In this document: positions 8,396 to 16,580 of the stretch, piece after piece
How positions within the stretch are numbered: the stretch's first letter is position 1
Layout of the letters: each line of letters opens with the position of its first letter
Virus record (IMG/VR): IMGVR_UViG_3300034168_000012
Location: 1 to 28,697 of that record
Source of the DNA: a virus
Direction: 5' to 3' (one strand)
DNA: 28,697 nt
Notes under the pieces: model-generated
What the model was told of the DNA's origin: nothing
The model's database searches: none
Seen by the model: the letters and a program-made list of their open reading frames with translations, nothing else
Translations under genes and position numbers: made by a program

Positions 8396-9814
8396 TTATC
8401 CATAACGGAATAACACGAAGTTGTTAGCACCCAAGGTACATACGCAACGCTCAGAAAGGAAGTTAACCTCCATTGCATCTAAGTCGCTTGTAGCGGCACC
8501 ACCGGCAGAACCTGTAATCCAAGTCTTGTATTTGCGGTCTTCAGCTTCAGAAGCACGGTAACGAACGTGTAAGAAAGGACGCTTAGCATTCTTTCCCATT
8601 ATTTGGTCGTACACTGAAGTAGAACCTGCAGGAACCATTAAACCTGTAATAGTACCGGTTGCAGTTGCAGCAGCACTGCTTAAACCACCACGCATTGTTG
8701 GGTCATTTAAGTATTTCCAATCAGACTTGTAGAAATCGTAACCTCTACGGAATCCTGTGAAACCTAAATTTAACGCCATATCAACATCGTTATCGAAAAG
8801 ACCATATGAAGCTGATTGAGAAGCACTACCTGCGGTATAGCCATTCAATTGAGCCAACATATTGTCAATATCGAAACTTAATCCACGATTTACGAATACT
8901 ACGTTCTCTTCGATAGCACCTTGCTTATCTAAACGAGAAACGATAGAATCCCAATCAGATAAAGTTGTTGGAGTACCACCACCCCAAACGTTACCACGAT
9001 TGTTTACAACGTAGAAAATACCTTGAGAACCAATAAAGCCTGCAGTTGCAGCACCTGAAGCAGATGCAGCGGGAACAGCTTCAATCATTGAAGTCTCTAA
9101 GTAATCTTCAAAACGTAAACGAGTCTCGTGCTCTGATTTCAAATACCACAAGTATCCTGTAGCACCGTTCTCAGTAGTAACTTCAACCCATCCAATTTGA
9201 GCCATATCTGAACCATTAACCGCATACTTATCTTTAATGATAATAGGGTTGTTAGTGTAGATGTCATCTTCTGATTCTAATGAACCAACCATTCCGTTAG
9301 TTCCTTTCTTAAACTCAGAACCATAAATGAATACGGTACAAGCTGTAGAAACTGCGAATGCTTGACCTGCAGTCTCATAGTAAGCTACTGTGAAAGTAGT
9401 TGCTGAAGGAACTGCTGTTACGATAGCCTTGTTGAAAACACCTGTTGAGTTGTTTTGAATCATCAAAGTTTGTCCAACACGAATAGCTATGTAAGTTACA
9501 CCACTATCAGCTACAGTAAAAGTCGCTGTTGAAGCGGCTGCTGCTGCTGCTGAAGTACAACTTGTGTACTTGATGTGTAAACGTCCTTGCTCTGCCCATT
9601 TGATTTGGTCAGAATTAGAAGGCATCTCTGCTCCTACCATACGTAAGAAAGATGCGATTGTTCTATTACCATAACGCTCAAATTCTTTCTCATAAGTATC
9701 AGGAAGATACTGAGTCAAAAAGTTGAAGTTGGTAATGTAATTTGTTTGTAACGCTACCTGTTCTGCAGAAGGCTGCAGGGCGAAGGTAGGGGAACTTAAA
9801 AGTGCACTTGCCAT
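8396..9814 (-). CDS. Major capsid protein
   Basis: A 472-residue protein that I call the HK97-fold major capsid subunit, which would form the icosahedral shell. Support comes from its place after portal and putative scaffold, its size, and characteristic stretches. The N-terminus has FLTQYLPDTYEKEFERYGNR. The C-terminus has HVRYRASEAEDRKYKTWITG and then FLSERCVCTLGANNFVLF, a pattern I recall from crAss-like and related capsid proteins. Residues about 84-165 appear to be an inserted beta domain, opening with a Ser/Ala-rich stretch (SAAAAAAS) and followed by a KKGTNG loop. The middle contains NNRGNVWGGG and YGLFDNDVDMALNLGFTGFRRG segments. Codon choice looks more GC-rich and uniform than in neighbouring genes, as expected for very high expression. 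The ATG at 9814 has an A-rich leader, and a strong terminator follows the stop. Confidence 0.85.
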   Translation of the reverse strand: MASALLSSPTFALQPSAEQVALQTNYITNFNFLTQYLPDTYEKEFERYGNRTIASFLRMVGAEMPSNSDQIKWAEQGRLHIKYTSCTSAAAAAASTATFTVADSGVTYIAIRVGQTLMIQNNSTGVFNKAIVTAVPSATTFTVAYYETAGQAFAVSTACTVFIYGSEFKKGTNGMVGSLESEDDIYTNNPIIIKDKYAVNGSDMAQIGWVEVTTENGATGYLWYLKSEHETRLRFEDYLETSMIEAVPAASASGAATAGFIGSQGIFYVVNNRGNVWGGGTPTTLSDWDSIVSRLDKQGAIEENVVFVNRGLSFDIDNMLAQLNGYTAGSASQSASYGLFDNDVDMALNLGFTGFRRGYDFYKSDWKYLNDPTMRGGLSSAAATATGTITGLMVPAGSTSVYDQIMGKNAKRPFLHVRYRASEAEDRKYKTWITGSAGGAATSDLDAMEVNFLSERCVCTLGANNFVLFRYG

Positions 9815-9834
9815 TTTTTTAAAATTTTAATTGT

Positions 9835-10920
9835 TTATATTTTTTTCATACTGCGAATTTTCAGGTTTCGTCCTGAATCAGGGTTTATCGCTTTCACCTG
9901 CATTCCATTCGTTGATTTGCTAACCTCGGGTGCTTTACGCTCTGACATATTGATGTTTTTGGTTTTACGCATAACATCTTCAGTAGCATCAGATAACCCT
10001 TGTTCATAAAAGAATTTAGCAAATTTGTCAGGATGCATTGCTATCGACAATGACCTATGATAGCCTGCTGCGTCTTTCATTAAACCTTGCCCATCTAAGA
10101 ACTTGTTAATAAAGTTCTGTGGTGTAGCTTGGTTCTTTTTTAACTCACTAGCGTCTCCGGGAGCAAACGTGAACTTCTTGTCATTAACATTGAACTCAAA
10201 ACCTTTGAACTCTCCGCTAAAAACATCGTTCGTCTTTTGGTCAAACCATTGACGTTTACGATTGTTCTCCTCTTCTATGGTCTTTGCCTGTTGGGTATAT
10301 TGCTTATAGCTATCGTATATTTCTTTCTCCTCATTTGGAATAAATGCCGTTCTTGACTCAAGGGGCATTTTATATTGTTCCTTTTGGGAAGTGAAATATT
10401 TCTTGGCTTCAGCAAGAACTTTCTTTTTTGCGATTTTTGCCTTTTTAACGGTTGACTCATCATCTAAATCAGTGTCAAACTTGTACTCATCCATTAACGT
10501 CTCAATGTCATCACTATCAAGACCTTCCTGTGTGGAAGAAAGGTATTCTTTAAGGAGTTGGTCAGGACTCATTGTATCAAAGTCTTTATTTAACTTTAAA
10601 AAATCGTCAAACCCACGTCCCGTATCCTTTTTGTATTTCATATAAGCAGCTACATCTTCAGGCAATTGCTCAGCTTCTTTACGCTCAGCTACCAATTCAT
10701 CCAATGAATTTATCTGCTTATTATATCTCTTACCAATATATGAAAGAACATCTTCATCCTTTAAATCAACACCTGCAGGTACGGGGTCTATTATAACCTC
10801 TTTATCTGCTTCATTATTTTCTTGACTTAACGAATCTTCGTGTTTATCAAGTAACTGCTTCTCTACTTCTTGAACGCTTTTTGGTTCAAGCATTTCTACG
10901 GCTCTAACTTTATATTCCAT
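9835..10920 (-). CDS. Putative capsid scaffolding protein
   Basis: A 361-residue, highly charged and largely helical protein located exactly between portal and major capsid genes, the usual place of a scaffold or head-maturation gene. Residues 1-60 are acidic and probably disordered. Helical Lys/Glu/Asp-rich segments follow (for example DLDDESTVKKAKIAKKKVLAEAKK). A more ordered C-terminal part contains FKGFEFNVNDKKFTFAPGD and YHRSLSIAMHPDKFAKFFYEQG. The extreme C-terminus is basic (GRNLKIRSMKKI), a common feature of scaffolds that contact the capsid shell. No Ser-His protease motif is evident, so I do not propose a maturation protease. The function is inferred from synteny and composition, not from a recognised family. 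The start at 10920 has the leader AAATCAAATCAA. Confidence 0.6.
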   Translation of the reverse strand: MEYKVRAVEMLEPKSVQEVEKQLLDKHEDSLSQENNEADKEVIIDPVPAGVDLKDEDVLSYIGKRYNKQINSLDELVAERKEAEQLPEDVAAYMKYKKDTGRGFDDFLKLNKDFDTMSPDQLLKEYLSSTQEGLDSDDIETLMDEYKFDTDLDDESTVKKAKIAKKKVLAEAKKYFTSQKEQYKMPLESRTAFIPNEEKEIYDSYKQYTQQAKTIEEENNRKRQWFDQKTNDVFSGEFKGFEFNVNDKKFTFAPGDASELKKNQATPQNFINKFLDGQGLMKDAAGYHRSLSIAMHPDKFAKFFYEQGLSDATEDVMRKTKNINMSERKAPEVSKSTNGMQVKAINPDSGRNLKIRSMKKI

Positions 10921-10940
10921 TTGATTTGATTTTATTTATA

Positions 10941-10948
10941 CAAAAATA
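10941..10948 (-). promoter_or_regulatory. Possible -7 promoter box before the scaffold/capsid genes
   Basis: TATTTTTG on the minus strand fits the Bacteroidota -7 consensus TAnnTTTG. It sits 21 bases upstream of the ATG at 10920, inside the 46-base gap after the portal stop, where a promoter would raise scaffold and capsid expression. No TTTG lies at the proper -33 distance; the nearest is about 29 bases away. The match is therefore partial and could be chance in AT-rich DNA. Confidence 0.25.
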
Positions 10949-10966
10949 GATAAAAATTTCGACATT

Positions 10967-13402
10967 TTAACGAGGCTCAAATTCAGCTAAATCAAAACCA
11001 TCCAAGCTATCCTCATTTGATTCAAAACTTATTGGAGGTAGATTGTTCTTCCTTTGATTAATTAATTTAGATTGTTCTGTATTTTGTTGGCTAATTCTTT
11101 TGGCTTTAGCATCCTCTTTTGTCTGCTCTCTAGTATTTATATTACTTGTCTCCATACCACGAAGCTGCAAATTATAATCAAACTCCTCACGCATTAGATA
11201 AGATTTCATCTCCGCTTCTTTCTCCATTTTTTGAATATCAAAAGCTACCTCTGCTTGTTTAATCTGCATCTTAGACCTTGTCTCCAAGTCAATCTTCTGC
11301 ATTGCAACCTGACCTGCCATCTCTTGAGACTTCAATTGTTGTTGAGCAATCATTGCCTGCTTCTGCATCTCATTCTTCTCTAAACGCTCTTGCGTCTTAA
11401 TACGCTTCATCTTAAGTAATTGATTAGCAAGTTTAATATTGCGAATCTCACGTATGTCAATTGCATCTTCAAGGTTAATGTCACCTTTAGACAATGCCAT
11501 TTGGATATTGCCTTCTAATTGTGCCTTTTGTTCTTCATCAGGTGAGACCTCAATGAATATACCAAAGTCATAAATATATAGGTCTTTAATCTCGTCTAAT
11601 ATAGATACATTGTACTTGCCAATTTGATTGGCAAACTCGTCTTTAAAGTCAGCATATTGCAAAATGTCTGCAACTCTATAAGTCAAAGCCTCTGCTAATG
11701 AACGATAAACATACAAAGAACCATCAAGGATATGTCTTGTAGCAGTATTGGAGTTTAATGCAGCCATCTTTTGTAGACCAACTAATGAGTTAGGGTCAGG
11801 GTTAGAGCCATCTCTCGCTTCGTTAAGACCGGTCACAGACCTAATCATATCAACGTAGTGGTTCATATTAGTAATCAGCATCTGCGTTTTAGCAGCACCT
11901 GAGTTAGAGTTTAACTGAGTGATAGGCACTCTTGCATTGTTAAAGTCACCATCTTGCGTAAAACTTCTACCAATTACACTACCCGTTTGGAAGTATAATC
12001 TTAAAGCGTCCTCAGGATTGTATGCGTTACCCGTACCTAGGTCAATCTCGTTTAGACCATCAGCATCAATAAAGACGCCATCCGGAACTGTACGAGCAAT
12101 AACTTGTTGTAATTTTAAATGTGTGATTTGAATCAAATCAGCAAATGGTATCATCCTTCTACATAACGACTCAATAACTCCCTTGTACATACGTGGAGCA
12201 CAAGCTACATAGTTTGGTAGTGCGTGCTGAGATGCTGACTTAGGGCGAACCATATTCTCAGAAAGTTTCCACTGCAATAAGATATTGGTACCCATTACCA
12301 TAATACCTTCATACCAAACGTCAATAGTCTTCTCTATCTTCTCAAAATTACCTTCCTCCATCATTTCGGTAGGAGGATTAAAAGTTTCATCTTTCTCAAT
12401 AATACGAGAACCGCCACCCTCTAAAGTTTTCTTTTTGTAAACTACTTTTTTAGTGGTCTTATAATTAAAATATAATAAAGTACAAGTATCACGATTAAAC
12501 ATACTGTTTTCGGAAAACTGTGATACGTTATAATAATCATACCACGCTTGGCTGTATTGTGTAATTTCTTGTAAATCTTCTCTAGTTAAAGATTGGTCAA
12601 TCTTCATTAACTCACCTATTGGAAGTGTTTTAATCTCACCCCAATAAAAACAATCTTTAAAGAATGGGTCTTCAGTATAACTATAAACAATATTAGCAGG
12701 GTCAACATATGAAATCTGAACGCCTGTACCTTGTAAAAATTCGTGTTTTGCAACCTCAATACCAATTACTGTTGCATCATAGTCAAGTCTTTTTCTTAAA
12801 TCATCATAATGATTCTCGTCAAAAATAGTATTGATTGCTTCCTCTTCTGCAATCTCAATAGCAGGCTTAAACTTAAGCTGCATATACAACGACAACTCTT
12901 CATCTGTTTCAGGAAGTTGCTCAGGGTCCATCATAAATGTATCAACACCTGTCTTCTCTTTTATCGTTGTTAAAATATCTTTTGATACCATCTGAGACTC
13001 AACCATATCCTGATACTTACTTCTTTTAGCTTGAGACATTGCATCTTGTGCATACGCCTTAACTTTAAAAAGCCTATCAGACATTCCATTAACAACAATG
13101 TCAACAAACTTTGGAATAATAGGAACAGGAGTCCAATCTAAATTTAAATAAGACAAATCGCCATCAACAGCTAACTCATTTTTATATTTACCAATAGGCT
13201 GTTCACCTCTTGCATATAGCCTTAACCTACGGAAATCTCTCCATTGGCTATAGTACCTACAAGAGTTACCATCTTTACGGAACCACTCAAACTGTATACT
13301 TTGAGCAACTTGTAATCCAAATTCATCAGACGCCCTCTCAGCATCTGTAGCCATTTGACTCGGAAACGAGGTTGCATTTATTTGTACTGTTACATTCTTC
13401 AT
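10967..13402 (-). CDS. Portal protein
   Basis: An 811-residue protein that I call the portal, which would form the dodecameric channel at one head vertex through which the terminase drives DNA. The N-terminal core contains YYSQWRDFRRLRLYARGEQ and LNLDWTPVPIIPKFVDIVVNGMSDR, patterns I associate with crAss-like and related Bacteroidota phage portals. The middle has YVDPANIVYSYTEDPFFKDC and a MIRSVTGLNEARDGSNPDPNSLVGLQ-type wing/stem segment. From about residue 650 to 770 it becomes a long Gln/Lys/Glu-rich helix, as in extended portal barrels, and it ends in an acidic tail (SNEDSLDGFDLAEFEPR). The length is near the roughly 800 residues I expect for this group. The start at 13402 is 3 bases after the homing-endonuclease stop. 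Without that insertion it would directly follow the large terminase. Confidence 0.82.
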   Translation of the reverse strand: MKNVTVQINATSFPSQMATDAERASDEFGLQVAQSIQFEWFRKDGNSCRYYSQWRDFRRLRLYARGEQPIGKYKNELAVDGDLSYLNLDWTPVPIIPKFVDIVVNGMSDRLFKVKAYAQDAMSQAKRSKYQDMVESQMVSKDILTTIKEKTGVDTFMMDPEQLPETDEELSLYMQLKFKPAIEIAEEEAINTIFDENHYDDLRKRLDYDATVIGIEVAKHEFLQGTGVQISYVDPANIVYSYTEDPFFKDCFYWGEIKTLPIGELMKIDQSLTREDLQEITQYSQAWYDYYNVSQFSENSMFNRDTCTLLYFNYKTTKKVVYKKKTLEGGGSRIIEKDETFNPPTEMMEEGNFEKIEKTIDVWYEGIMVMGTNILLQWKLSENMVRPKSASQHALPNYVACAPRMYKGVIESLCRRMIPFADLIQITHLKLQQVIARTVPDGVFIDADGLNEIDLGTGNAYNPEDALRLYFQTGSVIGRSFTQDGDFNNARVPITQLNSNSGAAKTQMLITNMNHYVDMIRSVTGLNEARDGSNPDPNSLVGLQKMAALNSNTATRHILDGSLYVYRSLAEALTYRVADILQYADFKDEFANQIGKYNVSILDEIKDLYIYDFGIFIEVSPDEEQKAQLEGNIQMALSKGDINLEDAIDIREIRNIKLANQLLKMKRIKTQERLEKNEMQKQAMIAQQQLKSQEMAGQVAMQKIDLETRSKMQIKQAEVAFDIQKMEKEAEMKSYLMREEFDYNLQLRGMETSNINTREQTKEDAKAKRISQQNTEQSKLINQRKNNLPPISFESNEDSLDGFDLAEFEPR

Positions 13403-13405
13403 ACT

Positions 13406-14068
13406 CTATATGTGTTTCCAAGTTTTTTTATGAATAATAGATAATATGCAACTTTTTTGCACATTAAACATTTTTGCTAATTTACGTGAACTAATTTCTT
13501 TTTTATATAAATCTCTTATTTCTAATACATTTGATTCTGTTAATTTTGAAAGTTTGCTATCTTCTCCTTTTTTAGCAGAAATACTCATTTTTTGTTTTGT
13601 CTCTTCAGATGCTTTAATTCCATACATATGGTTTTTTTGTCCTAACGCACTTTCAGACATCTTTTTCTTTGTTTTTTCAGGAGTTGGTTTTCCTTTCCAA
13701 AACTCTGATATTCTTTTTTTATGCCATTCAGAAATAGTTTTTCCTTTGTTAGGAGCACCCATTTTTTCTCTTGCTTCTTCACTGTGAACTATACCTAAAA
13801 CACCATCCCCACCTAAAGTCAAATTACACAATATTCCGCCATCTTTTCTTCTTTTATATAATGCAATAAATTCTTTTTCTTTAATTTTTGCATATTCATA
13901 ATCTATTTCATCAAATAAAACCTCTACTTCATAGTCTGTTTTACCAACTATTGACTTCCAATAGGCATTTCTATGTGTCTTAGAATACGCCCTTTTTGTA
14001 TCTAATCCAATGCCAATATAAAATGGCATTTGAATGTCTTTTCTTATATGTCTATATAAACACGCCAT
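13406..14068 (-). CDS. Free-standing GIY-YIG homing endonuclease with NUMOD3 motifs
   Basis: A 220-residue predicted selfish DNA endonuclease. Residues 4-90 form a GIY-YIG domain: LYRHI at the start, FYIGIG (16-21) as the YIG element, RAYSKTHRNAYWK with a candidate catalytic Arg at 26, a Glu in KEKEF (64/66) and Asn82 in CNLTLGGDG. Residues about 95-170 carry NUMOD3-type DNA-binding repeats (HSEEAREKMG, NKGKTISEWHKKRISEFWKGK, SEETKQKMSISAKKG). Residues 172-220 form a helix-turn-helix-like module (LTESNVLEIRDLYKK, SSRKLAKMFNVQKSCILSIIHKK). Its ATG directly abuts the large-terminase TAG, and its stop is 3 bases before the portal start, so it inserted without damaging either neighbour. It is strikingly Lys-rich and more AT-rich than the genes around it, consistent with separate origin. 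No intron or intein is visible. Confidence 0.88.
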   Translation of the reverse strand: MACLYRHIRKDIQMPFYIGIGLDTKRAYSKTHRNAYWKSIVGKTDYEVEVLFDEIDYEYAKIKEKEFIALYKRRKDGGILCNLTLGGDGVLGIVHSEEAREKMGAPNKGKTISEWHKKRISEFWKGKPTPEKTKKKMSESALGQKNHMYGIKASEETKQKMSISAKKGEDSKLSKLTESNVLEIRDLYKKEISSRKLAKMFNVQKSCILSIIHKKTWKHI

Positions 14069-16318
14069 CTATCTAACTAATTGACTTGTTGTTCCATCGT
14101 TTTTGTACTTAGCAAAGTTAATAATTAAATTTGATTCTTTTTTCTCCGGCATATATAAGTGCTTTTGATTTGCCATTATACATAATCCCGAACTAATAGA
14201 CGCATCAAATTTTGTTCTGTCGTTTATATCAAACCTCGCCCAATCCTCAAGTGTTCTTGTAAATGGCATTGTGCCCATCTCCTCAGGGTCTCTATATTTT
14301 GCTTCTAAATCTAATCCTACAAATTTCTCAATGTAAGACTCGATTGCAGAAGCGTGTGCTTGTTTTACATCTTCTGATGAGTTTGGAATACCTCCTAACT
14401 CACGCTCAGTCTTTGTTAACTTAGCCATTTGCTTATCCGGTCTATTAACAGAGAAACCTCGGTATCCTCTATTTTTTATATGGTATAAAAGTCTTGGTTT
14501 GTTATTCTCCACTAAGATAGGCATTCCGTAGAATATGCAAGCCATTAACACTTCTTCAAAAAATATTTCTGCTGTTTGTGGACGAGCAATATATTCTAAA
14601 AAAAATTGATTAACAGGAGCGTCATCCATATGAAACTTAGTCATACCGTGCAATGCACCATTAGAACCACGTCCACCAACTACGGCTGAGATGTCATAGG
14701 AGTCACAACCAAATGAACCAAGATGCTCGTTACCGGGATATTTAATTCCATTGCGTATGTGAATATTATTCTGCATATGCTTAGGCGGTGCCCAAGCAAT
14801 ATTAAATCTACCACGAGTATCAGGCGTCCATATTACCTGAGTATCTTTTATACCATCTTTCCACGAGAATAACCCACGAGTAAGGTATTGTCCCTTAATC
14901 ATTGAGTCGTTATAGTCAATCTGTTGATATAATTTGGTTAAATTAAATAAAGCCTGCTTGCTCTCATCTCTGAAAGCGTGAGACTCTGTGCGTGGGAACT
15001 GACGATAAAATTCGTTCAATGCATCAGCATCACTCTTTAACGAGTCTACCTCCGCTTCCCAATAATCAATGGCTCCATTTATAATCCAATTGTTATCCAC
15101 ACCCATTACAGCCTCAACAGGCTTGCGAAATACAGGATGACCATATCTATCAATGAATCCTTCCATATTCCACTCCATAGGTACAAATAGGGCATATAAG
15201 CCACTTTTAGTCTGTCCGTTGGCGTTACGAACCTTTACATTTGAATCTTCGTAAATATCTTTGTAGTTCTGTCCCCCTTTTGATAATGCGTTTGAGGTTG
15301 AACCCATCATACACTTACCAATAATTTTACTACCTAACCTAAGACACGTTTTAGTTACACGCCAATTCTCTTTAATGTTTACAGGCTTAGTCCACTTGGC
15401 TGACTCATCGTGAGCCAAGAAGAGTAGCTTCTCTCCATCATAGGAGTTGTCTTCCGTATTCTTCCAATCTATTGATGTATCTAATCCGTCAATCTCATTG
15501 TCGTTGGCTTCGTACATATTCTTTTTAGTAATCTTAGATGCAGGAACCCTAAATGCCAACTCAGTCTTTGGCTTGTCCATACCATCCATTATTGGCTTAA
15601 AAAAGAAAGGAAGTCGACTATTAATGGGGACAACCTTATCTGTGAACATCTTTTTAGCATCGGCACCCGTCTTAGATAAGATACCTATACGTGCGTCACG
15701 TGCGAGCGTACCTATGTTAACGCACTCTGAAGATGACATAAATGAGAATCCCGAACGTCTAATCTTTAGGTATATCATACCAAATGACCTCGGGTCTGCA
15801 CGGCAGGCTTCCCAAAATATCCAATATATTCTATTCGCTTCCCGAAAATCAGGATAGCCTATGTCAATACTTGACCACTGCAGGTACATATAATGAGAAC
15901 CGGTTATGTAGGTTTTGACACCATTGTTCATAAACCAATATCCCTGTTCCCTGTAGTCAAATTCTTTTTCAATATAATCAACCCAACGGTCTTTAAATTC
16001 TTTTGGCTTTTCGTTCCATTGAAATATGGATTGAATTTTAGCTAACTCACGGGGAAGGTCGTGACGCTCCCAATACTGTTCAGCTTTAGTGGAGTGTCTT
16101 TGAAGACACTTATCGGGTATAGCAGGAAGAGCAATAAATAATCCCTCTATCTCTACTACCTGCCCTATCTGTCCGGTCTTTGAGATAACAATAACATCGT
16201 ACTGAGGATTATAACCATACAACCACGACCTCACTCTATTTTTATTAGAGATGACGGAAGCCGGTATATGACTTTCAACTATACGGCATAAACTATTGCT
16301 TTGACCTTCTTTCTGCAA
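14069..16318 (-). CDS. terL: Terminase large subunit (packaging ATPase and nuclease)
   Basis: A 749-residue protein, the predicted motor that translocates DNA into the prohead and cuts it. The ATPase half shows a Walker A-like KIRRSGFS (residues 185-192, an arginine-rich variant rather than GxxxxGKS), Walker B LLFLAHDE with the Asp-Glu pair (298-305) and a coupling motif MGSTSN (338-343). The RNase H-like nuclease half has FGCDSYD with Asp539 and ILVENN with Glu604. Sequence before the ATPase (SWLYGYNPQYDVIVISKTGQ, YWERHDLP, GSHYMYLQWS) looks like genuine family N-terminus. No in-frame ATG exists before residue 130, and an in-frame stop lies nine codons upstream. I therefore keep the TTG at 16318, which overlaps the preceding gene by 26 bases. 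The stop abuts the homing-endonuclease ATG. Confidence 0.9.
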   Translation of the reverse strand: MQKEGQSNSLCRIVESHIPASVISNKNRVRSWLYGYNPQYDVIVISKTGQIGQVVEIEGLFIALPAIPDKCLQRHSTKAEQYWERHDLPRELAKIQSIFQWNEKPKEFKDRWVDYIEKEFDYREQGYWFMNNGVKTYITGSHYMYLQWSSIDIGYPDFREANRIYWIFWEACRADPRSFGMIYLKIRRSGFSFMSSSECVNIGTLARDARIGILSKTGADAKKMFTDKVVPINSRLPFFFKPIMDGMDKPKTELAFRVPASKITKKNMYEANDNEIDGLDTSIDWKNTEDNSYDGEKLLFLAHDESAKWTKPVNIKENWRVTKTCLRLGSKIIGKCMMGSTSNALSKGGQNYKDIYEDSNVKVRNANGQTKSGLYALFVPMEWNMEGFIDRYGHPVFRKPVEAVMGVDNNWIINGAIDYWEAEVDSLKSDADALNEFYRQFPRTESHAFRDESKQALFNLTKLYQQIDYNDSMIKGQYLTRGLFSWKDGIKDTQVIWTPDTRGRFNIAWAPPKHMQNNIHIRNGIKYPGNEHLGSFGCDSYDISAVVGGRGSNGALHGMTKFHMDDAPVNQFFLEYIARPQTAEIFFEEVLMACIFYGMPILVENNKPRLLYHIKNRGYRGFSVNRPDKQMAKLTKTERELGGIPNSSEDVKQAHASAIESYIEKFVGLDLEAKYRDPEEMGTMPFTRTLEDWARFDINDRTKFDASISSGLCIMANQKHLYMPEKKESNLIINFAKYKNDGTTSQLVR

Positions 16319-16580
16319 ATCCTTGTTTTGTATCTGTTTTACTTATTCCTCTGTCTGCGGAATCCAAATTTTCTTTCTCTGTTTCTATTCTACTTAATAT
16401 CTCAAACGCATCAAATATGGCTAATTTCTTAGCTGCCGCTGCGTTCTTCATCTTATCTGCAGACACATCTGTATCTGACTCAGTATTAATAATATCTTCC
16501 TCAGCTACCTTTATAAGATGACTAACAGCTTTATACCCCGCTTCAATAATGCGTAATTTTATTTCTTTAGTGTCTCTCAT
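16293..16580 (-). CDS. Small protein before terL, putative terminase small subunit
   Basis: A 95-residue, mostly helical protein (IKLRIIEAGYKAVSHLIKVAEEDIIN, then ADKMKNAAAAKKLAIFDAFEILSRIETEKENL) with a polar, basic C-terminus (KQGFAERRSKQ). Small terminase subunits usually precede the large one, are helical and oligomeric, and recognise the packaging site. Position, size and helical content fit, but no DNA-binding motif is evident, so the call is mainly contextual. Its ATG overlaps the stop of the oxygenase gene by one base (TAATG), and its 3' end overlaps the start of terL by 26 bases, which suggests translational coupling. A small unrelated packaging accessory is the alternative. Confidence 0.5.
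   Translation of the reverse strand: MRDTKEIKLRIIEAGYKAVSHLIKVAEEDIINTESDTDVSADKMKNAAAAKKLAIFDAFEILSRIETEKENLDSADRGISKTDTKQGFAERRSKQ

Noticed and set aside
9536-9561. GCT/GCA triplet run in the capsid gene as a functional microsatellite
   Set aside because: It only encodes a short Ser/Ala linker at the edge of the capsid insertion, and length variation cannot be judged from one sequence.
13403-14080. Group I intron or intein housing the homing endonuclease
   Set aside because: terL and portal are complete on either side with their own stop and start codons, and no intron core or splicing motifs are seen. The endonuclease is free-standing.
15447-15857. Plus-strand open frame of 136 codons inside terL
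   Set aside because: It lies entirely antisense to conserved terminase sequence, has no plausible leader and shows no recognisable protein, so it is a shadow frame.
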